Shown here one piece after another: positions 17,301-25,715 of a stretch of DNA of 64,000 nt (within the stretch, counting starts at the first letter, position 1; each line of letters opens with the position of its first letter). Origin of the DNA: an uncultured Prevotella sp. (GTDB lineage Bacteria > Bacteroidota > Bacteroidia > Bacteroidales > Bacteroidaceae); contig CAMKTS010000011.1 in NCBI GenBank assembly GCA_946415755.1, positions 1 to 64,000 on the forward strand. Direction: 5' to 3'. The notes under the pieces are model-generated. The model searched no databases and had not been told where the DNA came from. It saw only the letters and a program-made list of their open reading frames with translations. The position numbers were made by a program, and so were the translations under genes.

Positions 17301-18155
17301 ATTGGAGAGCGCTTCCGGCACATCGCTGAAGATGTCGTTCATCTCCTCACGAGTCTTAAACCATTCCTGCTTCGAGTAGAGCATGCGGGTTGGATCGTCC
17401 AAGTCTTTGCCAGTAGACAGGCAGAGCAGGTGGTCGTGAGCCTCGGCATTCTCCTGGTCTACAAAGTGGGCATCGTTCGAACAGATGAGTTTGATGCCAT
17501 ACTCACGAGCCAGTTCTATGAGTACCCTGTTAGCTTTCTGCTGTAGCGGGAAGGTCTCGCGGTTGGCACGGATGGTAGGGTCTTTCACCTCATGTCGCTG
17601 CAACTCCAGATAGTAATCGTCGCCGAACACACGGTGATACCACTCTATCGCCTCGCGGGCACCGGCGATGTCACCGTCCAGTATCTTCTTGGGTACTTCA
17701 CCGGCGATACATGCCGAGCAGACGATGAGTCCCTCATGGTAGTGCTCCAAGTCTTCACGGTCAGTACGCGGACGCATATAGTAGCCGTCGGTCCACGAGC
17801 GGCTTACCAGTTTGATCAGGTTCTTATACCCCGTATAGTTCTTGGCCAATACGATGAGGTGGTAGCCGCTCTGGTGCTTCTTGTCACCCTTGAGCGACTT
17901 GGAACCATAGCGCGACACATACATCTCACAGCCGAAGATGGGCTTAAAGGGTTCCTTGCCCTCCTTCTTGCGCTGCTTGTTGATGCCTATCACATAGTCA
18001 TGAAACTCCTTGATGCCAAACATGTCGCCGTGGTCAGTGACGGCCATGCCGCGCATACCATTGCCTACGGCCTTGTCTACCAGCCGTTTGATACTCGACT
18101 GTCCGTCCAGTATAGAGTAGTATGTATGTACATGTAAATGTACGAAATCTTCCAT
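14391..18155 (-). CDS. dnaE: DNA polymerase III alpha subunit
   Basis: 1254 residues from the ATG at 18155; the 20-residue upstream extension overlaps the promoter region and is rejected. The PHP domain opens the protein (FVHLHVHTYYSILDG). The catalytic region contains GPGRGSAAGSVVAYCLGI and PDIDTDFDDDGRGRV, where the catalytic aspartates lie. A GTFQFESAGMQKYLRELKP block, the helix-hairpin-helix segment, and a C-terminal OB-fold (VTLGGIVTSVQTRFSAKT) follow. It is the main replicative polymerase. trxA lies downstream. Confidence 0.96.
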   Translation of the reverse strand: MEDFVHLHVHTYYSILDGQSSIKRLVDKAVGNGMRGMAVTDHGDMFGIKEFHDYVIGINKQRKKEGKEPFKPIFGCEMYVSRYGSKSLKGDKKHQSGYHLIVLAKNYTGYKNLIKLVSRSWTDGYYMRPRTDREDLEHYHEGLIVCSACIAGEVPKKILDGDIAGAREAIEWYHRVFGDDYYLELQRHEVKDPTIRANRETFPLQQKANRVLIELAREYGIKLICSNDAHFVDQENAEAHDHLLCLSTGKDLDDPTRMLYSKQEWFKTREEMNDIFSDVPEALSNTLDILDKVEVYSLDHDPIMPFFPIPEDFGTEEEWRQKFTEEQLYEEFTRDENGENPLPREEGEKKIKKLGGYDKLYRIKFEADYLAKLAYEGAYRLYGTGESGNSGDSGQSGLPTEVTDRIRFELHIMKTMGFPGYFLIVQDFINSARDELGVMVGPGRGSAAGSVVAYCLGITKIDPLKYDLLFERFLNPDRISLPDIDTDFDDDGRGRVLKWVEDKYGHDNCAHIITYASMATKNSIKDVARVENVPLNIVNALCKAIPDRLPDVDGKTPKMNLPNAIKAVRELQEAEASNDPALRNTIKYAKMLEGTVRGTGIHACGFIICRDPISDWVPVSTADDPDFKDQKTNCTQYDGHVIESTGLIKMDFLGLKTLSEMKEACAIIKQTRGIDVDLDHIPIDDPKTFELYQQGRTIGTFQFESAGMQKYLRELKPTVFEDLIAMNALYRPGPMGYIPQFIRRKHGEEAITYDIPVMEKYLKDTYGITVYQEQVMLLSRLLADFTRGESDALRKAMGKKKKDIVDAMKPKFIEGGKKNGHDPKVLEKIWADWEAFASYAFNKSHAACYSWVAYQTAYLKANYPSEFMAAIMSRRRDQITETAKLMDECKAMGIATLGPDVNESYLKFGVNHKGEIRFGLAGIKGLGDSAAEAIIRERGKNGVYKDIFDFVQRVSFQSVNRKAFEVLALSGGFDSFGIRREDFFAQNAKGETFIDIIMRYGQVYQTEKQQMQNSLFGGFDDFEIQTPPIPKSEERWSDVERLNKERELVGIYLSAHPLDEYRIILDNLCNAKCPELADRCAALTDREDVTLGGIVTSVQTRFSAKTNKPWGIITLEDFTGSGELVLFGDDWLNLNGKFIEGAAVYITGKMTPRFYNSEQKELKVSNVELLQTVKEKAINRITISVDTNKLEPQIVEDLVEMISMNPGKTELYFLLRDATGKRHVLLRSESKTVNLRNELIQYIEETEALDYNIN

Positions 18156-18184
18156 CTGCTGTTTGTTTTTTCGTTTTGAAGGCG

Positions 18185-18216
18185 TAAAGTTACAGCGAAA
18201 AGCTGAGAATACCAAA
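18185..18216 (-). promoter_or_regulatory. Promoter of dnaE
   Basis: On the minus strand TTTG (18216-18213), a 20-bp spacer and TAACTTTA (18192-18185), 30 bp before the chosen start. Confidence 0.6.
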
Positions 18217-18256
18217 AAAATTTGTAATTATTAATTCATAATTCATAATTATTATG

Positions 18257-18264
18257 TACCTTTG
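18257..18264 (+). promoter_or_regulatory. -7 element of the psd operon
   Basis: TACCTTTG lies 37 bp before the psd ATG. The upstream area holds tandem AATTCATAATT repeats, and no good -33 box is found at normal spacing. Confidence 0.5.
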
Positions 18265-18301
18265 CAGTGTAATTGCCGAAACTGTTCGATAACTAAATCC
18301 C

Positions 18302-18991
18302 ATGGGAGAGAGAATCAAGAAGCTAAAAAAGATAAGAATACACCGTGAAGGAACCAACGAACTCACCATCAGCATGGTGCTGCTCATCCTGATAGCAGCA
18401 GCATTGTGGTACGTATTTGACACAACCATTCCCTGCTGGCTGTTTTCCATCGTGTTTGGCTCCGCCTGGCTGATGGCCCTCAATTTCTACCGCTGTCCTA
18501 TCCGCTACTTCAACGGTGACACCGACAAACTGGTGGTGGCTCCTGCCGATGGCAAGGTTGTGGTCATTGAAGAGGTGGAGGAAACGGAGTATTTCCATGA
18601 CCAGCGCCTGATGATCAGCATCTTTATGAGTCCGCTGAACGTCCACGCCAACTGGTTCCCCGTTGACGGTAAGGTGAAGTTCGTTCACCACCAGAATGGC
18701 AACTACCACAAGGCATGGCTGCCAAAGGCCAGCGAGGAGAACGAGCATGCCGATATTATGATTGAGACACCCGACGGTCGTGAGGTGCTGGTGCGCCAGA
18801 TTGCCGGTGCCATGGCCCGCCGCATCGTTACCTACGCCAAGGAGGGCGAGGAGTGCTACATCGACGAGCACCTGGGCTTTATCAAGCTCGGCTCGCGTGT
18901 TGATGTCTACCTGCCGCTCGACACCAAGCCCATTGTCTCCATGGGACAGCCCACTACGGGCGACCAGACGGTGATTGCAAAGCTGAAATGA
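18302..18991 (+). CDS. psd: Phosphatidylserine decarboxylase
   Basis: 229 residues. A hydrophobic N-terminus (about 27-60) is followed by [32 protein letters not shown] with the conserved His, and the LGS cleavage motif ([11 protein letters not shown], near residue 197), where autocatalysis makes the pyruvoyl group. It converts phosphatidylserine to phosphatidylethanolamine at the inner membrane. The next gene, pssA, makes its substrate, 24 bp downstream, so the two form a short phospholipid operon. It is of the short Psd type. Confidence 0.94.
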   Translation: MGERIKKLKKIRIHREGTNELTISMVLLILIAAALWYVFDTTIPCWLFSIVFGSAWLMALNFYRCPIRYFNGDTDKLVVAPADGKVVVIEEVEETEYFHDQRLMISIFMSPLNVHANWFPVDGKVKFVHHQNGNYHKAWLPKASEENEHADIMIETPDGREVLVRQIAGAMARRIVTYAKEGEECYIDEHLGFIKLGSRVDVYLPLDTKPIVSMGQPTTGDQTVIAKLK

Positions 18992-19015
18992 GGAATGAGA
19001 AATGACAAGTGAGAA
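18988..19015 (+). repeat. GAGAAATGA repeat before pssA
   Basis: Three to four units related to GAGGAATGAGAAATGA fill the psd-pssA gap and run into the pssA start. The same word family recurs upstream of sprA. Confidence 0.6.
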
Positions 19016-19732
19016 ATGAAGAAGCATATTCCTAACACGATTACCTGCTGCAACCTCATCTCAGGATGCATCGCAACGTATATGGCCTTCCAGGGCAACT
19101 ATGGATTAGCCCTGCTTTTCATTGTCATAGGGGCTGTGTTCGACTTCTTCGACGGTATGTCGGCACGTCTGCTGGGGGTTTCCTCTCCTATCGGAAAGGA
19201 ACTCGACTCGCTGGCTGACTGCATCACCTTCGGTTTCGCACCTTCAGCCATCGTGTTCAGCTTCCTGAACGCGCTATGGCCGACAGAAGCCAATGCGTCA
19301 CCCTCCGCAGTTCTCTTTTGCCTCTCCTTCCTGGCTTTCATCATGGCAGCATTCTCGGCACTGCGCCTCGCCAAGTTCAATCTCGACGAGCGACAGTCCA
19401 TGGGATTCATCGGACTGCCGACACCGGCCAACGCCCTCTTCTGGGCATCGCTCATTGTTGGCGTGGGTGATTACATCGCCACCCTGCCTCATGCGGCATG
19501 GCTCGTCATAGCAGCTGTCTTCGTCAGCTGTTGGCTGCTGATTGCCGAAATACCCATGTTCGCACTGAAGTTCAAGACGTGGGGATGGAAAGGCAACGAA
19601 GTCAAGTATATCTTTCTACTTACCTGTATCCCGCTGCTGATTCTGTTGGGCATCAGCGGACTGGCTGCCATCATTGCATGGTACGTCGTGCTCTCTATCT
19701 ATAACAACTACCAAACACCTGTCAAACACTAA
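19016..19732 (+). CDS. pssA: CDP-diacylglycerol--serine O-phosphatidyltransferase
   Basis: 238 residues with several membrane helices. The CDP-alcohol phosphatidyltransferase motif D-G-x2-A-R-x8-G-x3-D-x3-D is visible in DFFDGMSARLLG and GKELDSLADCITFG near residues 42-68. It makes phosphatidylserine from CDP-diacylglycerol and serine at the membrane, feeding Psd encoded just upstream. Confidence 0.93.
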   Translation: MKKHIPNTITCCNLISGCIATYMAFQGNYGLALLFIVIGAVFDFFDGMSARLLGVSSPIGKELDSLADCITFGFAPSAIVFSFLNALWPTEANASPSAVLFCLSFLAFIMAAFSALRLAKFNLDERQSMGFIGLPTPANALFWASLIVGVGDYIATLPHAAWLVIAAVFVSCWLLIAEIPMFALKFKTWGWKGNEVKYIFLLTCIPLLILLGISGLAAIIAWYVVLSIYNNYQTPVKH

Positions 19733-19744
19733 AAACCGATACCT

Positions 19745-20134
19745 ATGATTATCAAAGGTTTCTTTGGCATACTGCTATTCATATTTTTCCTGTTTGTGCT
19801 AATAGCGATGCTTACTGGCGGTTATATCGTCAGAACCATCAAGAAGATGCGCAAGGCAGCAGAGCAGGCTGCCGACCTGAAGGCACAGCGCTACCGTGAC
19901 GAGACCGGTCGCCAACGGCAGCAGTACAGCCAGCGGCAGCAGCGTTCGCAGCATTCCCAAGACTCTCAGCATTCCCAGAATGCCCAGCATGCCCAAGACG
20001 GCGAACCCTCCGAAGCCCGCCGCACGCAAACCGCCACTGGTGAGACCGTCATCGACCACCGCCATCAGGAGCGCGAGAACAAGAAAATCTTCGACGACTC
20101 CGAAGGCGACTACGTAGACTTTGAAGAGGCTTAA
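19745..20134 (+). CDS. Small single-pass membrane protein, DUF4834-like
   Basis: 129 residues. A hydrophobic N-terminal helix (GILLFIFFLFVLIAMLTGGY) is followed by a polar tail with a Gln/Ser/His-rich repeat (QHSQDSQHSQNAQHAQ, about 75-92) and an acidic end (DDSEGDYVDFEEA). This architecture fits the Bacteroidetes DUF4834 family; function unknown. It follows pssA by 12 bp and its stop overlaps the end of convergent pyrH by 4 bp. Confidence 0.7.
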   Translation: MIIKGFFGILLFIFFLFVLIAMLTGGYIVRTIKKMRKAAEQAADLKAQRYRDETGRQRQQYSQRQQRSQHSQDSQHSQNAQHAQDGEPSEARRTQTATGETVIDHRHQERENKKIFDDSEGDYVDFEEA

Positions 20135-20841
20135 TTGTGTACCAGCGTACCAATCTCCTCGCCGTCCATCACCTTCTTCAGGTTACCCACGATGTCCATG
20201 TTGAACACATAGATGGGCAGGTTGTTGTCCTGGCACATGCAGATCGCTGTCAAGTCCATCACCTTCAAGCCTCGCGCGAGAACCTCTTTATAGGTAATAG
20301 CATCAAACTTCGTGGCCGTCGGGTCTTTCTCGGGGTCAGCAGTATAGACACCATCCACGCGGGTGCCCTTCAGCATGACATCTGCCTCAATCTCAATACC
20401 ACGCAGACTGGAACCGGTATCCGTGGTAAAGTAGGGTGAACCCGTTCCTGCCGAGAAGATGCAGACGTAGCCAGCCTCCATCGCCTCGATGGCCTTCCAC
20501 TTAGAATAGAACTCGCCGATAGGCTCCATGCGGATGGCCGTCAGCACCTTGTTCTTCACACCGATGGCTCCCAATGCCGAACTGAGTGCCAGCGAGTTGA
20601 TGACCGTGGCACACATACCCATCTGGTCACCCTTCACACGGTCGAAGCCCTTCTGACTTCCCGACAGGCCACGGAAGATGTTGCCACCACCGATGACGAT
20701 GCCAATCTGTGTACCCATCTCACTCACTTCCTTAATCTGGCGAGCATAGTCGCTCAACCGTTCAGGGTCGATACCGTAGCCCTGCTGTCCCATCAGGCTC
20801 TCACCCGACAGCTTCAATAGAATTCTCTTAAATCTTGCCAT
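20131..20841 (-). CDS. pyrH: UMP kinase
   Basis: 236 residues, with FKRILLKLSGESLMG (phosphate-binding start), IGIVIGGGNIFRG, DQMGMCATVINSLAL and the C-terminal FNMDIVGNLKKVM. It phosphorylates UMP to UDP in the cytoplasm. It is transcribed divergently from birA; its own leader (20842-20937) contains the short-period CGAAA repeats. Confidence 0.95.
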   Translation of the reverse strand: MARFKRILLKLSGESLMGQQGYGIDPERLSDYARQIKEVSEMGTQIGIVIGGGNIFRGLSGSQKGFDRVKGDQMGMCATVINSLALSSALGAIGVKNKVLTAIRMEPIGEFYSKWKAIEAMEAGYVCIFSAGTGSPYFTTDTGSSLRGIEIEADVMLKGTRVDGVYTADPEKDPTATKFDAITYKEVLARGLKVMDLTAICMCQDNNLPIYVFNMDIVGNLKKVMDGEEIGTLVHN

Positions 20842-20855
20842 AATTTCTCTTCGTT

Positions 20856-20927
20856 ATTTATTTCGATGTTTCGATATTTCGAGGCTTCGACGTTTCGTCA
20901 TCTCGAATTTTGAAGTCTCGTTTATCA
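20856..20927 (-). repeat. Short-period CGAAA repeat in the pyrH leader
   Basis: Read on the minus strand, units such as ATCGAAACATCGAAAT occur several times between the -7 box and the pyrH start, the same family as before tsaE and tadA. Confidence 0.65.
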
Positions 20928-20937
20928 ATTTCAACGG

Positions 20938-20945
20938 CAAAGATA
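20938..20945 (-). promoter_or_regulatory. -7 element of pyrH
   Basis: TATCTTTG on the minus strand, about 97 bp before the pyrH start. No clear -33 partner is visible. Confidence 0.5.
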
Positions 20946-20989
20946 CTAATAAAAAAAGAATAAAGGATAAAGAATCGAGAAAAAAGTCG

Positions 20990-20997
20990 TAACTTTG
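20990..20997 (+). promoter_or_regulatory. -7 element of birA, near-leaderless
   Basis: TAACTTTG ends 4 bp before the birA ATG at 21002, so transcription should start at or very near the start codon. Confidence 0.55.
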
Positions 20998-21001
20998 CAA
21001 C

Positions 21002-21706
21002 ATGGATTGGGAAATAGTACATATTGCCGAGACAGATTCCACAAATCGCTGGCTGAAAGGTCATGCGGACAGTTCTCGTAATCTTGTAATTGTAGCCGAC
21101 TATCAGACAGCAGGACGAGGCTGTGGCACGAACACATGGGAGGCAGAGCGGGGCAAGAACCTGCTATTTTCACTGCTACTGCACCCAGAGCAAATGCCAG
21201 TTTCTAAACAGTTCCATATATCAATGGCTGTTTCACTATCCATCATAGAGGCATTAGGGCAGCATATCGGTGACCTGAGCATAAAGTGGCCCAACGACAT
21301 ATATTGGCGCAATGGAAAGATAGGCGGTATGCTCATAGAGAACACACTGAAGGGGGGGCTCATCAAGGACTGCATCATCGGCGTGGGACTAAACGTCAAC
21401 CAACGGCATTTCCGAAGCGATGCCCCAAACCCCGTGTCAATATGGCAGATTTGCGAACAGGAGACAAATCGCGAACAACTTTTGCAGAACATACTAACAT
21501 GTTTGGACCATTATCTATATCACGATATCAAGGCACAGTACTGCTCCATGCTCTACCGTCGCCGTGGGTTCCATCCGTATATTGACAAAAACGGTGCCTT
21601 CATGGGTGAAATCGCAGACGTGGAAGACGACGGGCATCTGCTACTGCGTGATGATGACGGCAATATCCACCACTATGCCTTCAAGGAAGTTCAATTTGTA
21701 TTTTAA
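21002..21706 (+). CDS. birA: Biotin--[acetyl-CoA-carboxylase] ligase
   Basis: 234 residues, catalytic domain only, without an N-terminal repressor helix-turn-helix. Motifs: TDSTNRWLKG near the start, AGRGCGTNTWEAERGKNLLF (biotin/AMP loop, about 40-60), SIKWPNDIYWRNGKIGG, and IIGVGLNVNQ. It charges carboxylase subunits with biotin in the cytoplasm. Confidence 0.93.
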   Translation: MDWEIVHIAETDSTNRWLKGHADSSRNLVIVADYQTAGRGCGTNTWEAERGKNLLFSLLLHPEQMPVSKQFHISMAVSLSIIEALGQHIGDLSIKWPNDIYWRNGKIGGMLIENTLKGGLIKDCIIGVGLNVNQRHFRSDAPNPVSIWQICEQETNREQLLQNILTCLDHYLYHDIKAQYCSMLYRRRGFHPYIDKNGAFMGEIADVEDDGHLLLRDDDGNIHHYAFKEVQFVF

Positions 21707-21748
21707 CGAAATATCGAAACATAAAAAAAACAAAAACAAAAGAAAACA

Positions 21749-22489
21749 ATGGAAATCACCATCTTCAAATACTACTGGTTAGACACATGGGTGCTAGCCA
21801 ACGTCATTCAGCTGGCTACACAGGATTTTTGCATCCGTCACCTAAACCACACTAACGACCCATGTGGACGGCTCCTCGACCAAATGACTATGGCAGCACG
21901 CTCTGTTCCCGCAAACATTGCAGAAGGTAGTTCCCGCCATTCCACCTCACGAGAGACGGAAATGAAATTGATAGACGTAGCACGCGCCAGCCTTTCTGAG
22001 CTTTCTAACGACTACCTCAACTGGATCTTGCATCACGAAAGCACTCCTTGGTCAACAAAATCTCCAGACTACCACGCTGTTAACAGCATTCAGTTGGACC
22101 GTCCCACTTACAAAGAGGATGTCCTGCACATGAGTGGCATCCACATCCTCGCCCAAAAGCACAAGTTCGACCAGTGGCTCAATAATGAGGACTCACTGAT
22201 TACAGCAAACTGCCTCATTATTCTGTGCAACAGACTCATTATGATGTTACACCGACAGATAGAGCATCTTCTGAAAACCTTTAAAGCAGAAGGAGGCTTT
22301 ACCGAGGGCCTTACTGCGGAACGCCTGGCATACCGACAACAAGAAAGCATTCAATCCGATGCCCCCAAATGTCCGTTATGTGGAAAGCCCATGATTAAGC
22401 GCATGGCAAAAAAAGGCATCAACTCCGGCAAGGAATTCTGGAGCTGTAGCGGTTATCCTAATTGCAACGGGACACTGAATATTAAATAA
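21749..22489 (+). CDS. Four-helix-bundle protein with C-terminal topoisomerase-type zinc finger
   Basis: 246 residues. Residues 1-170 resemble the four-helix-bundle (S23-type) family: TWVLANVIQLATQDFC, then MAARSVPANIAEGSSRHS and LSELSNDYLNW. Residues 205-246 form a C4 zinc ribbon (CPLCGKPM..CSGYPNCNG), as at the C-terminus of topoisomerase I. The combination fits the 'four helix bundle suffix domain' family. A nucleic-acid-binding role is inferred from the zinc finger only. It is preceded by an A-rich stretch and tadA follows. Confidence 0.75.
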   Translation: MEITIFKYYWLDTWVLANVIQLATQDFCIRHLNHTNDPCGRLLDQMTMAARSVPANIAEGSSRHSTSRETEMKLIDVARASLSELSNDYLNWILHHESTPWSTKSPDYHAVNSIQLDRPTYKEDVLHMSGIHILAQKHKFDQWLNNEDSLITANCLIILCNRLIMMLHRQIEHLLKTFKAEGGFTEGLTAERLAYRQQESIQSDAPKCPLCGKPMIKRMAKKGINSGKEFWSCSGYPNCNGTLNIK

Positions 22490-22609
22490 AAATCGAAATC
22501 TCGAAACATCGAAATCTCGAAACATCGAAACTTCGAAATCTCGAAGCATCGAAACTTCGAAGTATCGAAACATCGAAACATCGAAAACATCGAAAACATC
22601 GAAACAAAA
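22490..22609 (+). repeat. Long CGAAA short-period repeat before tadA
   Basis: About a dozen 8-9 bp units (ATCGAAATCTCGAAAC and variants) occupy the whole 120-bp gap and end 4 bp before the tadA ATG. This is the longest array of its kind in the window. Confidence 0.85.
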
Positions 22610-23044
22610 ATGACCAGCGACGAAACATTCATGCGCAAGGCCCTTCAGGAGGCCGAAGCCGCTTTTGCAGAGGGGGAGATACCCATTGGTGCCGTCATCG
22701 TCTGCCAGGGGCGTGTCATCGCCCGCGCCCACAACCTGACGGAGACGCTCCACGATGTCACCGCCCATGCCGAGATGCAGGCCATCACAATGGCTGCTGC
22801 CGAGCTGGGTGGCAAGTACCTTACCGACTGCACCCTCTACGTTACCGTCGAGCCATGCATCATGTGTGCCGGAGCCTTGGGATGGAGCCAGCTGCCACGT
22901 CTGGTCTACGGCTGCCGCGACGAGAAACGTGGCTACTCAGCCTTTGCTCCCCAGGCCCTGCACCCCCGCTGTACAGTAACTGGCGGCATCCTTGAGGAAG
23001 AATGCCGCCAGCTCATGCAGGCTTTTTTCAGGCAGAAGCGCTGA
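22610..23044 (+). CDS. tadA: tRNA-specific adenosine deaminase
   Basis: 144 residues. Zinc motif H53-A54-E55 (TAHAEMQAI) and P82-C83-I-M-C86 (EPCIMCAGAL), with GEIPIGAVIV near 25. It converts A34 to inosine in tRNA-Arg(ACG). Length and motifs match TadA. It converges on the M6 protease gene. Confidence 0.92.
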   Translation: MTSDETFMRKALQEAEAAFAEGEIPIGAVIVCQGRVIARAHNLTETLHDVTAHAEMQAITMAAAELGGKYLTDCTLYVTVEPCIMCAGALGWSQLPRLVYGCRDEKRGYSAFAPQALHPRCTVTGGILEEECRQLMQAFFRQKR

Positions 23045-23074
23045 GATCGCCTGTCTGTCGCGCGGAACAGGATG

Positions 23075-25606
23075 CTATTCCTTGCTGAGAATGATATTCA
23101 CCACTCCTACCACGTCACTGACATCTATCACACCGTCGCCGTTCACGTCGGCAGCCTTTTCGTTGAAGTTCTCGGCAGGTTTCTCCAGAATCTTGTTTAC
23201 GATAGCCACTACGTCGGCCACGTCTACCACGCCGTCACCGTTGGCATCACCGACGGTGTAATCCGGAGCCGACGACGAGAACTGGAACGTCTTCTCGGCA
23301 CTCCATTGCGAGTAGGTGTTTTCCTCACCCATGGCACGCACGCGGAAGATATAGCGGTTGCTCGTGTTCAGGTTCGTGAAAGTATAACTATTCGTAGCAG
23401 ATTCGAAATACTGAGGTTCGCTGGCACGGCGCGGTGCTGCAACGGTCTCAAGCCCCAACTGCTCTGCCGTCCATGTACCATCGTAGACGGAAAGATAGTT
23501 GATGTACATCTGCTTATTGGGCGTAATGGTGAGACGGAACAGGTCATTCTCCTTAGGAACAGAGAATGACACCACATACAACCCGTTGCCTGTCACACTG
23601 AAAGATGCTTTCTCAGCAACGATATCACTGTTATAGCCACCAGTGAATACACTTTCGATGGTGAGTGCTACCTGAACCTCATCGCCGGCTTTTGCCACAT
23701 CGGCTCCTATCACGAAGGTGATTTCCTGAGAGTCGGGGACTTTCCACCACGATGGTGTACGCAGATAGCCAGTAGAGGAAGAGGTACCTATGCGCAGTTT
23801 AGAAGGCGTAGTATAGAGCTTTGAGCCACTCCAACTTGCCAAGCCATAGTCACCGAGTTTGCTGCTAATGTCGGAAAAACCTACAGATTTGCTAACACAT
23901 CCACTGAAATCAATCTCACGCAGCAAAGCGTCTTTGGGGTCTTTGGCTACGGCACCAATTTCGGTCAGTTCCAACTGGTAGCCAACGGCACCGCTAACGG
24001 CCGGCCAAGTGACGGTAAAGGCATTCTTGCCCTGTACCTCTGTACCATCATCAGTAGACGGAACAGCCAAATCCGGACGACAAGCCACAAACGAAACGGT
24101 CATGGCAGTCTCGTCCTCGGTGATGTTGTCGATGGCCTTATTCATCAAGTTCGTGCCATCGGAGTTATTATTAAACAGCGTAGCAGCAGGTGTCGTAAAG
24201 TTGGTCAGCGACGTATTGCCACTCTTTCCTGGCCATGTGTCGCCAGACAGTGTCTTGTAAGACAGTACGTTGTCAGCGGGAATAACAGTCATCCGCTGGT
24301 GATTTGAAACCGCATTGACCTTATTAGAAGCCCATACTTCCTTGTCGTAGTCAACATGTAAGATGAGCAGTCCATGGCCATAAAGTCCCTTGTCGAAACC
24401 CACGGGCTGGCGGTTCTCCAGCAGGTAGTATTCGTTCTTGTTGGCATCGTTATACAGGATGTATGCCTCCGCATTCGTAGCCAGTGGCTTCATGTCCTTG
24501 ATGCGTGTCATGGTGTTAACCTCCACAGGCTCCATCCATCCCGAGAACCACCGCTCATAGCTGGAGTATCCTGCCGGTGTGCACGAGTTGTCGTTGTAGC
24601 TGCCCTGATCCATCACATCCCAGCAAGACATGCCAAAAGAGTCTCCGCTGGTATCATACATATCAGGCAGTCCCAAGCAGTGCGAAAACTCATGACAGGC
24701 CGTACCGATACCGTCCATCTGTCCGATGCCCCATGTCTTTCCGTCGCCGCGCAACTCCGAGCTGCACCCATAGGTGCTGACAATCTTGCCGTTGTAACGT
24801 TCGCCGTTGTCATAATTGCGCTTGCTTTTTTGATATATAGATGACTCATGGGGCCAGATGGTGTTCTCATCGGCTCCCTGAGCCTCATTATAACCTGCAA
24901 AGATGATAAACACCTGATCGACCCAACCATCGTTGTCCCAATCATAATTGGAGTAGTCCACATCAGCAGCAGCAAGTTCCACGGCATCGGCGGCCATTTC
25001 CTGAGGAGCCACATCGTGCCTGCTGCCATCAGGCGCACCATAGAATTTCATCGTATGTCCCAACTTATATGGTCCTGCCACATCGAAATCCAGAATCAGC
25101 TGATTGTAGCTTTGTGCCAAGAAGTAATCCTTTACAGAGCCGGCATTGCCATTGTCCTTGTAGCCCACCTCGTTAAAGAAGCGCATATAAGTCTCCTTGG
25201 GATTGGGGGTGAGGAATTCCTGGTCGGAGAATTCAACCAAGATAACCAGTCCCCGATGGTTGCCTGTAGTCGTAGCAGGCGTTCCTATACGACGAGAGGC
25301 CTGAGTGCGGCGGCTGTTTACAGGAATAGCACTGCTTTTTATTTCCATATTACGCTGCTTCATGCTTGTCCAGCGGTCAGTTACCTCGTCTTTGCTGATG
25401 CGCTCCAGTCTCCCATCCTTTCGTTTCAAGAAGGGGGTACCATCATTATCGGCATAGAAACTGAAGTGCTCATCACCACGCAGCACCACCTCAATGGTTT
25501 TGCCGTCAACAGTCTTCATCGTCTTCTTCACAGGCTTGGCAGGAACGGCATACGCTGTTGAGATACCTAACAATATGGCACTGAAAAGAAACAATATTTT
25601 CTTCAT
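23075..25606 (-). CDS. Secreted M6 family metalloprotease with dockerin-like C-terminus (locus A)
   Basis: About 843 residues from the second Met. Signal peptide MKKILFLFSAILLGISTAYA. The peptidase domain contains HRGLVILVEFSDQEF, then the zinc motif HEFSH (ACHEFSHCLGLPDMYD, near residue 305), typical of M6 immune inhibitor A-like enzymes. Fibronectin-like and beta-rich segments follow. The C-terminus has two Ca-binding dockerin-type repeats (DANGDGVVDVADVVAIVN and DVNGDGVIDVSDVVGVVN). It lies downstream of the locus A SusC/SusD/lipoprotein genes, but beyond a terminator. A paralogue closes locus B. It probably degrades extracellular protein. How it is exported or what the dockerin binds is unknown. 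Confidence 0.9.
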   Translation of the reverse strand: MKKILFLFSAILLGISTAYAVPAKPVKKTMKTVDGKTIEVVLRGDEHFSFYADNDGTPFLKRKDGRLERISKDEVTDRWTSMKQRNMEIKSSAIPVNSRRTQASRRIGTPATTTGNHRGLVILVEFSDQEFLTPNPKETYMRFFNEVGYKDNGNAGSVKDYFLAQSYNQLILDFDVAGPYKLGHTMKFYGAPDGSRHDVAPQEMAADAVELAAADVDYSNYDWDNDGWVDQVFIIFAGYNEAQGADENTIWPHESSIYQKSKRNYDNGERYNGKIVSTYGCSSELRGDGKTWGIGQMDGIGTACHEFSHCLGLPDMYDTSGDSFGMSCWDVMDQGSYNDNSCTPAGYSSYERWFSGWMEPVEVNTMTRIKDMKPLATNAEAYILYNDANKNEYYLLENRQPVGFDKGLYGHGLLILHVDYDKEVWASNKVNAVSNHQRMTVIPADNVLSYKTLSGDTWPGKSGNTSLTNFTTPAATLFNNNSDGTNLMNKAIDNITEDETAMTVSFVACRPDLAVPSTDDGTEVQGKNAFTVTWPAVSGAVGYQLELTEIGAVAKDPKDALLREIDFSGCVSKSVGFSDISSKLGDYGLASWSGSKLYTTPSKLRIGTSSSTGYLRTPSWWKVPDSQEITFVIGADVAKAGDEVQVALTIESVFTGGYNSDIVAEKASFSVTGNGLYVVSFSVPKENDLFRLTITPNKQMYINYLSVYDGTWTAEQLGLETVAAPRRASEPQYFESATNSYTFTNLNTSNRYIFRVRAMGEENTYSQWSAEKTFQFSSSAPDYTVGDANGDGVVDVADVVAIVNKILEKPAENFNEKAADVNGDGVIDVSDVVGVVNIILSKE

Positions 25607-25646
25607 ACGCAACTGTTTTCCTTATTATATTGTCTTTTTATCGGTA

Positions 25647-25686
25647 AAAAGGTGTACCCACCAATAAGGCAGATACACCTTTTCTA
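25647..25686 (-). terminator. Terminator between lipoprotein A and protease A
   Basis: AAAAGGTGTA (25647-25656) pairs with TACACCTTTT (25674-25683), with T-rich flank on the minus strand. Locus B has a terminator at the equivalent position. Confidence 0.7.
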
Positions 25687-25715
25687 ATTAGTATTGTATC
25701 ATTACTGGCGACCGA

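Noticed and set aside
21340..21365. G-rich run in birA considered as a third palindromic element
   Set aside because: Only a short AAGGGGGGGCT run inside normal coding sequence; no paired C-rich arm.
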